Origin: an uncultured Lachnospiraceae bacterium
Lineage (GTDB): Bacteria; Bacillota; Clostridia; Lachnospirales; Lachnospiraceae
Assembly (NCBI GenBank): GCA_910585215.1
Contig: CAJUDQ010000060.1
Coordinates: 1-11,264, forward strand
DNA length: 11,264 nucleotides
Reading direction: 5' to 3'
In this document: piece after piece, positions 5,289 to 11,264 of the stretch
Layout: each line of letters begins with the position of its first letter
How positions within the stretch are numbered: the first letter of the stretch is position 1
Translations under genes and position numbers: made by a program
The notes under the pieces: generated by a model
The model's database searches: none
The model's input: the letters and a program-made list of their open reading frames with translations, nothing else
Told to the model about the DNA's origin: nothing

Positions 5289-5672
5289 ATGTTTCAGATT
5301 GACACAATGTCGCGAATGCCCATTTATGAGCAGGTCGTGAATCAACTGGAATATTTCGTGCTCAATGGAATCTTAAAAGAAGGGGAACAGATTCCCTCTG
5401 TGCGAAATCTGTCCGTAGACCTGTCTATCAATCCGAACACCATTCAAAAAGCATATTTTGAGCTGGATAAAAGAGGGATTATTCAGTCCGTGCCCGGACG
5501 GGGATGCTTTGTCACAGATTCTGCCAAAGATATTTTAAGTGCCAAGAAACGTGAACAATTAGCCGATTTGAAAATATTGGTAAATGAACTGGCACTGGCA
5601 GAGGTCCGAAAAGAGGAAGTTATTTCATGTATTGAGGAAGTATACGAGAATCTGCAACCGACTAAAATCTGA
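5289..5672 (+). CDS. GntR-family regulator, YtrA subfamily
   Basis: The 127-residue protein has an N-terminal winged helix-turn-helix (about 11-75): PIYEQVVNQLEYFVLNG, GEQIPSVRNLSVDLSINPNTIQKAYFELDKRGII, then the wing GRGCFV. The short C-terminal part (80-127) is two helices and lacks the large effector domain of FadR, HutC or MocR types. This size is typical of the YtrA subfamily, whose members sit beside ABC transporter genes and, in Bacillus, respond to cell-wall-active antibiotics. AAGGAGG is 6 bases before the ATG. It heads an operon with the ABC ATPase and permease and has a likely operator on its own promoter, so it probably represses the operon until a signal appears. The inducer is unknown. 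Confidence 0.92.
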   Translation: MFQIDTMSRMPIYEQVVNQLEYFVLNGILKEGEQIPSVRNLSVDLSINPNTIQKAYFELDKRGIIQSVPGRGCFVTDSAKDILSAKKREQLADLKILVNELALAEVRKEEVISCIEEVYENLQPTKI

Positions 5673-5679
5673 TTGCAGA

Positions 5680-5724
5680 AATAAGGGATAGTAAATAGGG
5701 AATTAATAAATAAGGGATTAATAA
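5680..5724 (+). repeat. three imperfect AATAAGGGATTAATA repeats after gntR
   Basis: Three tandem units of about 15 bases: AATAAGGGATAGT, AATAGGGAATTAATA, AATAAGGGATTAATA. A 7-bp stem TCTGCAA/TTGCAGA (5651-5679) spans the gntR stop codon just before them. The rest of the 209-base gap to the ATPase start holds no promoter I would defend, and only two very short frames. Confidence 0.45.
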
Positions 5725-5881
5725 AAATTGTTATAACATAAGCCGAGTCTCCAGCCGAAGGTTACAGAATATTATCCATAATCGAAGATGGACGACTTGA
5801 ACAATAAGAAGGAGTTTTCTTAATTTTGAACGGACAGAAGCAGTCCACAACTCTTGTTGACTGTATAAAATGGAGGTAAAA

Positions 5882-6796
5882 ATGATTAGGACAGAAAATC
5901 TCAGTAAAAAGTTTGGTGATTTTACTGCACTGAAAGATGTTTCCTGCTCCATTTCCAAAGGCTCTATTTATGGAATGGTTGGCTCAAACGGTGCTGGAAA
6001 ATCAACCTTTTTACGATTAATTAATGGTGTATACACGCCTGATTCTGGCAGTATCTCCATTAATGGAGAACCCGTGTATGAAAATCCGAAAATAAAAGAA
6101 ATCATATCTTATGTTCCCGACACTCTGTATTTTCTGCCGGGAGCCAGCATGAACCGCATGGCAAAGCTCTATGCTGCGGCCTATGATAAATTTGATTTTC
6201 ACCGCTTTGAAACATTGACCAAAGCCTTTGAATTAAATCCAAAAGCAAATATTCATTCTTTTTCAAAAGGAATGAAACGGCAGGCAGCGATTATATTGTC
6301 TCTTTCATGCAGACCGGAGTACTTATTTTTTGATGAAACCTTTGACGGGTTGGACCCTGTGATGAGAAATCTTGTCAAAAGCCTGATATGCAAAGATGTT
6401 CTGGAAAAAGAAAGCACAGCCATTATTACCTCACATTCTTTAAGAGAACTGGAGGATATCTGTGACCAACTTGCTCTTTTGCATAAGGGCGGACTTGTTC
6501 TGGAAAGTGATATTGAAAACCTGAAAACAAAGCAGTTTAAAGTACAAATCGCTTTTCGGGAGGAATATGATGAAAGCCGTTTTTCAGAAATTCCTCATAT
6601 TCACTTTCGCAAATCCGGCTCTGTAGCTTCCATGATTGTAAAAAATGACAGAGAATCTACAATTGCTGTGTTAAAATCCATGTCGCCAGTACTTTTGGAT
6701 ATCCTGCCACTTACTCTGGAAGAAGTATTTACCTACGAGATGGAAACTCTGGGCTATAATTTTGACAAGGTATTGGAGGAACAGAATGAAAAATAA
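5882..6796 (+). CDS. ABC transporter ATP-binding protein, YtrB/BcrA-like
   Basis: The 304-residue cytoplasmic ATPase has Walker A GSNGAGKST (34-42), a divergent signature FSKGM (127-131) in place of LSGGQ, Walker B YLFFDE (147-152) with the D-loop GLD, and the switch His in TSHS (H185). The residue at the Q-loop is Asp (VPD, D80) rather than Gln. The C-terminal 90 residues are the variable extension common in BcrA/YtrB-type exporters. It would drive the permease encoded next. Start: GGAGG at 5872-5876 overlaps an in-frame ATG at 5870, so the ATG at 5882 is the start. Its end overlaps the permease by 11 bases, which implies translational coupling. Substrate is unknown; YtrA-linked systems suggest envelope stress or peptide export. 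Confidence 0.93.
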   Translation: MIRTENLSKKFGDFTALKDVSCSISKGSIYGMVGSNGAGKSTFLRLINGVYTPDSGSISINGEPVYENPKIKEIISYVPDTLYFLPGASMNRMAKLYAAAYDKFDFHRFETLTKAFELNPKANIHSFSKGMKRQAAIILSLSCRPEYLFFDETFDGLDPVMRNLVKSLICKDVLEKESTAIITSHSLRELEDICDQLALLHKGGLVLESDIENLKTKQFKVQIAFREEYDESRFSEIPHIHFRKSGSVASMIVKNDRESTIAVLKSMSPVLLDILPLTLEEVFTYEMETLGYNFDKVLEEQNEK

Positions 6797-8987
6797 AAAA
6801 AGATTTTTTAGTAAAAACCTTTATATGGAAGGACTTCGACAACTCAAAGTCATTGGGATTCTGGGAACAATTATAAATCTTATCATTGCGGTGGTAATTC
6901 CTATAGGGAGCTATCTTTCTGCAAAAGCAGAGTATCGTTCTTATATAAACAGCAATATGGCTGACCAATTTACAAAATATGCGATAGATGCAGTAAGTTA
7001 TCATATTTACTATCTGCTTTTTTTCCTTGTATTTGCTCCGCTGATGGTTATTATTCTGTTCAGATTTCTAAACCGCAGAGAGGATTGTGATTTTTATCAT
7101 TCTCTTCCACATACCAGACAATGTTTATTCTTAAGCTTTTTTGCCGCAGTTGTCACATGGCTGACTGTACAGATTTTTCTGGTCACTGCAGTTTCTGCCG
7201 TATTATACCAGGTGTTTTCCAATTATCTGGTAATGGAGAGTTTCCGCCTATTCTACTTTGCAGTAAATATACTGGTCACCTCTCTTCTTGTGGCATCCGC
7301 ACTTTTACTTGCCTGCACACTGTCGGGAAATACAATCACTGGATTTATTGTATTTTTGATTTTATTTTTTACTCCACGTATATTTATTTCAATTTATCAG
7401 ACTTTAATGACAGCTCAGCTCGACTATCTGTCAAACAGCATGAACTCCATATTCAGCACAAAACACAACCTGTTTTATAATATACTGCAATCCTTAAATT
7501 CCAATTCGCTGACCCATGCAGAAGTAGCCTCCATTAACTTTTCAACTGTTTTTACTCTGCTAATGACTCTGATTTTGTTTATTATGGCATATATTTTCTT
7601 TTCAAAAAGAAAGAGTGAGTCAGCAGAAAACTCGATGAACAATAAAACTCTGCAGGCTATTTTTCGAACGATATTTACCATGCTGCTGTGCATGATTCCA
7701 ATCAGTATTTTATTTGATTATTATGTAGAAAGAAATATTATTTTTTATCAATATCGTTATGATAATATTGCCATGATGATATTTTATATCATAATTTCCT
7801 ACATTGCAGTAATTCTGGGAATGTTTCTATATGAACTTCTCACTACAAAAAATATAAAAAACGCGTTGCGCTCATTAAAAAGCATTCCATTACTTATAGG
7901 ATTAAACGCCTTGATTTTTCTTCTTCTTATCTGCTCTTTTGGACATTACAGAAATTTAAGACTTGATGAGGAAAAAATTGATTCTATAAATATTCTTTCT
8001 TTGGGATATACGTCTAATTACAATTATAATTCAACTTCTTATTTTGAAGCAATGATGGCAAGATATGATTTCACAGAAAAAGAATTAATTTCTCTTTTAT
8101 GTACTGCCTTTAACGATTATGCGGATATGTACAATGATTATATGGATGGAAAAAGAGAAACGCTTTACAATATGGATTTTTCACTGTCTGTGGAATTTCA
8201 TGGAAAGTCAGATTATACTTTTTATCTGAAATTGGATACAAAGACAGCAGACCAGTTTTACAAACTGCTCTACTCCAATCAGGAATTTTATAATATCTAT
8301 ATGGAGCTGCCGGAACTTACGGAAAAAGACAATATATATTTTTCCAATTCAACAGAAATCAGCACAGATGAAACATTTGCAAAAGAACTCTATAAATGTT
8401 TAAAGGAAGAACTTGCCGAAGGCGGGATTCCTCCCAAAAAGTGGATACAGATTGTAGACAATTATGGAATCGGATATATTACTGTCAGTAAATATATAGA
8501 TTCTGTTTATTATGAGATGAGAGTTCCGATCAATCTTACTGTACCAAAAACATATCAAAAGCTTCTGGATTATTATGCAGAAACACATGGCGAAGACTTG
8601 GAAAATTTTTTGGATTCTTTACAGAATTTCGAAGAAACATTTGCAAATTCTTCTTATAACGAAAGTAATAACAATATAAATTTAGATATTACAGGCTATG
8701 ATTCTATCAACGAAATTTCACATTCTATTTACTTTTCTACTGTCAAAGAAAATCAGACAGAATATGAATCAGAAAACTCGTATTTAAAGAAAAGCATTGC
8801 GCTGCTGAAAGAGTACTCAAAGTCTGTATCACATATGATTCCCGAGGAAGATATTCTGATTTATGCCAGAACAGAGGAAGAAAATTATATCTCAAATTAT
8901 ATAAGCAGTGATTCTTATATTTTGTGTATTCCGGTAAAAATATTTAACGTACTGGATACTGAGGGATTGGAACAACAAATAAAATAA
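6786..8987 (+). CDS. large ABC transporter permease with C-terminal extracellular-type domain
   Basis: The 733-residue protein has about 8-9 predicted membrane segments in its first 400 residues (roughly 22-47, 73-95, 112-140, 158-180, 185-205, 262-280, 298-318, 340-362, 378-395). Between segments 2 and 3 is REDCDFYHSLPHTRQ, a loop motif (DFYHSLP) shared by permeases beside YtrA-type regulators. Residues 400-733 are hydrophilic, rich in Asn, Tyr, Ser and acidic residues, with no further membrane segment, so probably one globular domain outside the cell; Lachnospiraceae permeases of this shape may carry DUF6449, which I cannot verify here. Start: GGAGG is 6 bases before the ATG at 6786; the ATG at 6762 inside the ATPase gene has none. 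With the ATPase it should form the transporter; being alone and long, it probably dimerises. Confidence 0.88.
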   Translation: MKNKKRFFSKNLYMEGLRQLKVIGILGTIINLIIAVVIPIGSYLSAKAEYRSYINSNMADQFTKYAIDAVSYHIYYLLFFLVFAPLMVIILFRFLNRREDCDFYHSLPHTRQCLFLSFFAAVVTWLTVQIFLVTAVSAVLYQVFSNYLVMESFRLFYFAVNILVTSLLVASALLLACTLSGNTITGFIVFLILFFTPRIFISIYQTLMTAQLDYLSNSMNSIFSTKHNLFYNILQSLNSNSLTHAEVASINFSTVFTLLMTLILFIMAYIFFSKRKSESAENSMNNKTLQAIFRTIFTMLLCMIPISILFDYYVERNIIFYQYRYDNIAMMIFYIIISYIAVILGMFLYELLTTKNIKNALRSLKSIPLLIGLNALIFLLLICSFGHYRNLRLDEEKIDSINILSLGYTSNYNYNSTSYFEAMMARYDFTEKELISLLCTAFNDYADMYNDYMDGKRETLYNMDFSLSVEFHGKSDYTFYLKLDTKTADQFYKLLYSNQEFYNIYMELPELTEKDNIYFSNSTEISTDETFAKELYKCLKEELAEGGIPPKKWIQIVDNYGIGYITVSKYIDSVYYEMRVPINLTVPKTYQKLLDYYAETHGEDLENFLDSLQNFEETFANSSYNESNNNINLDITGYDSINEISHSIYFSTVKENQTEYESENSYLKKSIALLKEYSKSVSHMIPEEDILIYARTEEENYISNYISSDSYILCIPVKIFNVLDTEGLEQQIK

Positions 8988-9043
8988 ATTATCCCTATTT
9001 TGATAATGGAACCATTGAAAAGTAAATACTATTAATTTCTCTA

Positions 9044-9089
9044 AAAAAGGCTGCTGCATAAATTGAATGATTTATACAGCAGCCTTTTT
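9044..9089. terminator. bidirectional terminator at the end of the ABC operon
   Basis: AAAAAGGCTGCTG pairs with CAGCAGCCTTTTT over 13 bp, extended inside by ATAAAT/ATTTAT across a C/A mismatch. It gives a T5 tract on both strands. It ends the permease transcript and also lies just beyond the 3' end of the convergent gene at 9118. Confidence 0.93.
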
Positions 9090-9117
9090 AATGAACTACA
9101 TTTTTTATAACAATATA

Positions 9118-9666
9118 CTATTTTTCTATTGTAAAAAGTACATACGAATCTGGAGTATTCTGTAACATTGCATCAGCATTTTTTCTTACAAACTCATCAA
9201 AAGTCATCTCTTCTTCATTCATTAAAATATATGTTTCATATTCTGTCTCTTCTCCAAATTCAAAATTATATATATATTTATATTGTCTTGTTTCTTCTGC
9301 TTTTTCTTTACTAATAATAAAGTATTTTCCATTATATAATAAATCCATATAACTATGAATATTCACCTCATCTTCCGTAAAATAAAGCATTATATGAGAC
9401 TCCTGTTCCTGATTTGTATTATCCAGAAAGTTCTTCCACTGTTCTTTGCCATATATCAGTTTTTCACCTGATTTTATAATAACAGTTTCTTTTTGATTTT
9501 TTATAATGTCAACAGTATCATTTTTTTGTTCTTCTATCATTTTTTTCTGTGAACTATTATCACCTGTAAATTCATTTTTTTGTATAAATAATATGGTACA
9601 AACAAAAACAATTGTAACAAAAACTCCCACACTGAAAAAAATATATAATTTATGATTTTTTTTCAT
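9118..9666 (-). CDS. hypothetical membrane-anchored protein
   Basis: The 182-residue protein is not one I recognise. Residues 7-28 (YIFFSVGVFVTIVFVCTILFIQ) form one hydrophobic segment after MKKNHK, so it is an N-terminal anchor or signal with the rest outside. The outer part is hydrophilic: a Lys/Glu/Gln-rich stretch (32-65), then a region with aromatic residues (KYKYIYNFEFGEETEYETY), ending in SYVLFTIEK. There is no lipobox and only one Cys, in the membrane segment. AAAGGAG lies 11 bases before the ATG, rather far. It is 64 bp downstream of the putative amidase on the same strand, so it may be its partner, inhibitor or immunity protein; that is inference from position only. Base composition is more AT-rich than in the preceding operon. 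Confidence 0.7.
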   Translation of the reverse strand: MKKNHKLYIFFSVGVFVTIVFVCTILFIQKNEFTGDNSSQKKMIEEQKNDTVDIIKNQKETVIIKSGEKLIYGKEQWKNFLDNTNQEQESHIMLYFTEDEVNIHSYMDLLYNGKYFIISKEKAEETRQYKYIYNFEFGEETEYETYILMNEEEMTFDEFVRKNADAMLQNTPDSYVLFTIEK

Positions 9667-9730
9667 TTTAATTCACACTCCTTTTGTTTTCTTTAAATTT
9701 CAGTAATAAATTACATTGTGCATTTCTTTT

Positions 9731-10648
9731 TTAATTTTTTCTATATACTCTGTATGTAGCGCCTCCATAGAAATCAATCATATCATTAAGACTTGCATTA
9801 TATACTCCATATTTTCCTAATTTAGATTGTGTTTGTATATTAGATGCACCTGTTCCACCAGAATATACTATCACCGAATGAAGTGCATATGTAGTATTTC
9901 CAAATCCATCTGCTTGAAATCTTAATCCATCAATTATTATTTTATCTTTATTTTGGGCCGGACGATTAACTCCAATTTTAGTAAAACTAGCACTTTTTGC
10001 ATAAGAATCAGGATTATTAATCCAATATTTATTAAACACAACTAATTCAAGCCATGCATATGAATGACAATTATAAGCCTTTGTTGCTGAAAAGATTTTA
10101 ACCCATGCAGGGTGAGTTGCACGAATATATTGGTCTAATTCAGCAATTTCATCACTTGTGTAATCACCTGAAACATATTTATAACAACCAGCAGAAGTAC
10201 CATATTTGTTGTACATTCCAACTTTACAAAGAGTTCCATTTATATTATGGAGTTCTGGACCAAATTCATTAAATCCTTCATTGCTATATGTTATTAATGA
10301 ATCATTAGTAATATTATTTGGTACTATTTCACTTGGTATACTACCTTTCACTTGTTGTATCTCGTCATAAATTAATAAAGAAGTAGCAAATTTATCACAT
10401 TTTCCCTTTTTCTGCTCATATTTTTCACTAATAATATTTTTTTTTTTTTTTTTTTCATCCATATTTAAATTATCAATATTATTGCCAAAATAACTTTGCA
10501 AAAAAAGTTCCTTAGCATATCCGCTTTGAATTAATAGGTTACTTGCCCAATTTGGTCTTTCACTGAGTAAATTATAATCAACAATCAAAGTATTATACTT
10601 TTTTAACAAAACTTCTTTCGCATCGTCTCTTGAAAAAACTCTTTGCAT
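9731..10648 (-). CDS. C-terminal part of a secreted NCHSYAW-type putative cysteine amidase/peptidase
   Basis: This reading frame carries the likely catalytic half. AYNCHSYAW gives a candidate nucleophile C194; ALHSVIVYSGG gives a candidate His (H257); a basic, Tyr-rich end (GATYRVYRKN) follows. The order Cys then HSxxV resembles NlpC/P60 or CHAP-type papain-fold enzymes, and I recall secreted clostridial proteins with the same NCHSYAW, N-P and HS blocks, of unproved activity. The ATG at 10648 has no ribosome binding site, and the first residues VFSRDDAKEVLLKKY look like the middle of a longer protein. They continue the upstream frame after a one-base shift at 10633-10638. A run of 19 A (10455-10437) encodes E65, K66-K70 and N71. 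Whether functional protein is made depends on frameshifting or slippage; otherwise this is a pseudogene. Confidence 0.7.
   Translation of the reverse strand: MQRVFSRDDAKEVLLKKYNTLIVDYNLLSERPNWASNLLIQSGYAKELFLQSYFGNNIDNLNMDEKKKKKNIISEKYEQKKGKCDKFATSLLIYDEIQQVKGSIPSEIVPNNITNDSLITYSNEGFNEFGPELHNINGTLCKVGMYNKYGTSAGCYKYVSGDYTSDEIAELDQYIRATHPAWVKIFSATKAYNCHSYAWLELVVFNKYWINNPDSYAKSASFTKIGVNRPAQNKDKIIIDGLRFQADGFGNTTYALHSVIVYSGGTGASNIQTQSKLGKYGVYNASLNDMIDFYGGATYRVYRKN
10437..10455 (-). repeat. A19 homopolymer inside the amidase reading frame
   Basis: Nineteen consecutive A on the coding (minus) strand give the run of five Lys in DEKKKKKN. The frame is open on both sides as sequenced. A tract this long is expected to vary in length during replication and to make RNA polymerase slip, giving mRNAs in all three frames. 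Confidence 0.9.
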
Positions 10649-11031
10649 ACATTTGAAGTATTAATTAAGTGATTAATTCCTTGCCCTGTTGAATCAAATC
10701 CATAAATATCTAACAAAAAAGGATATTCAAGAACATATTCTGACAAATCTTCTGTAGAACATGTACTCAAAAACTCTTCAGACATATTACATACTTCAAG
10801 CTGCTCTGAATATGTTAATTCTGACCATTCTTCATTTAATGGAGATAATTCATATAAACATATATCTTTTTGACTTGATAAAATTTCTATTTTTTCTTCA
10901 TTTTTATCATAAAAATACGTATTATAATTATTATATTTTTTTACATCTAATTGTCTATCAAAAGACCTACTTTGAAACAGTATTTGAGAAATGATAATAG
11001 AAAAGGTAATAACTAATATTTTTTTGTTCAT
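10603..11031 (-). CDS. N-terminal part of the same secreted protein, ending at a frameshift
   Basis: The 142-residue frame begins MNKKILVITFSIIISQILF, a signal peptide or anchor. It continues with a helical region typical of the N-terminus of these secreted clostridial proteins (QLEVCNMSEEFLSTCSTEDLSEYVLEYPFLLDIYGFDS). After residue 133 (KEFF) it runs into nine unrelated residues and stops. Adding one T to the T6 run at 10638-10633 would read KEFFSRDDAKEVLLKKY and give a single protein of about 433 residues with the following frame. The start is supported by AAAGGATGG upstream of the ATG at 11031. Seen: overlapping frames in -1 register. Inferred: one gene, broken or recoded. Confidence 0.75.
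   Translation of the reverse strand: MNKKILVITFSIIISQILFQSRSFDRQLDVKKYNNYNTYFYDKNEEKIEILSSQKDICLYELSPLNEEWSELTYSEQLEVCNMSEEFLSTCSTEDLSEYVLEYPFLLDIYGFDSTGQGINHLINTSNVCKEFFQETMRKKFC
10633..10638 (-). other. frameshift site, T6 run
   Basis: The coding strand reads AAA GAG TTT TTT CAA in the upstream frame. A -1 slip on the T run moves ribosomes to TCA AGA GAC, the downstream frame. G-TTT-TTT is not a perfect X-XXY-YYZ heptamer, so a simple one-base loss is at least as likely as programmed frameshifting. Confidence 0.65.
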
Positions 11032-11083
11032 AATTAAAATCCATCCTTTCTTATTTGAATTTATATAATTTTCCTGTCCTCAA

Positions 11084-11089
11084 ATTATA
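11084..11089 (-). promoter_or_regulatory. candidate -10 of the split secreted-protein gene
   Basis: TATAAT on the minus strand about 50 bases before the ATG at 11031. No good -35 lies 16-18 bases upstream (AGGTTT or TAGGTT), so the promoter is weak or needs an activator. Further upstream AAAAGGAGG (near 11149-11157) looks like a ribosome site but leads only to a GTG frame of 12 codons. Confidence 0.35.
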
Positions 11090-11179
11090 CCTATATTTCA
11101 TACATTAAACCTAATATTTAAAAAATTTATCTCTTCTACTACAGCCCACCTCCTTTTCATAAAATAAATCAAATTACCA

Positions 11180-11264
11180 GAATGTGCCGTAAAGCCCCTA
11201 GCTTTAGCTCTTAACTTGACCCACATTTGTGAAACTGCACAAAAGCTAGAAAATATTACATGCA
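11180..11264. other. possible decayed IS200/IS605-like end at the window edge
   Basis: AAAGCCCCTAGCTTTAGCT resembles the hairpin region at the right end of TnpB-type IS200/IS605 elements, in which CCCCTAGC would pair with GCTAGGGG; here the second arm is GCTCTTAA, so the stem is lost. A second inverted repeat, CTAGCTTT/AAAGCTAG, spans about 11200-11250. No transposase is visible in the window. This is recognition from general appearance only. Confidence 0.2.

Noticed and set aside
5788..5823. 11-codon ATG frame MDDLNNKKEFS before the ATPase
   Set aside because: No ribosome binding site precedes it and nothing supports its translation.

Overview
The window looks like chromosomal DNA of a low-GC, endospore-forming Gram-positive anaerobe of the Clostridia, most probably a Lachnospiraceae-type gut organism. 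Evidence: an alpha/beta-type small acid-soluble spore protein, a PdaA-type spore-cortex deacetylase, a Cys-rich DUF1540 protein, the order infC-rpmI-rplT with a long attenuator-type leader, AGGAGG ribosome binding sites and strongly AT-rich intergenic DNA. The genus is an inference from general style.

Layout. (1) 1-1716, plus strand: a YprB-like DEDD exonuclease, then a spore protein gene behind a sigma-G-like promoter, ending at a hairpin that works as a terminator in both directions. (2) 1718-3372, minus strand: two tRNA-Leu genes (anticodons AAG and CAG) with their own promoter, lying downstream of infC-rpmI-rplT. infC appears to start at an ATT codon and is preceded by a ~200-nt leader with a perfect terminator hairpin and a candidate antiterminator arm. 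(3) 3396-5016, minus strand: the DUF1540 protein with a sigma-G-like promoter, then a lipoprotein deacetylase of the PdaA type, whose transcript appears to begin with a long imperfect hairpin ending in T6. (4) 5104-9089, plus strand: a YtrA-type GntR regulator, an ABC ATPase and a 733-residue permease. A perfect TGTACTA/TAGTACA inverted repeat sits on the start point of the promoter, so the regulator probably represses its own operon. The leader also holds a C9 tract. (5) 9118-11031, minus strand: visibly more AT-rich DNA with a small membrane-anchored protein and a secreted NCHSYAW-type putative cysteine amidase/peptidase split into two frames at a T6 run. The second half contains an unbroken run of 19 A inside the coding sequence. 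The last ~100 bases may be a decayed insertion-sequence end.

How the parts relate: spore protein, DUF1540 and PdaA belong with sporulation; the infC operon and tRNAs with translation; the GntR-ABC operon resembles systems that respond to cell-envelope stress or peptide antibiotics. The most unusual elements are the homopolymer-broken secreted enzyme, the hairpin-led pdaA transcript, and the C9/G-run leader of the GntR operon. No CRISPR array, prophage or intact transposase is visible.
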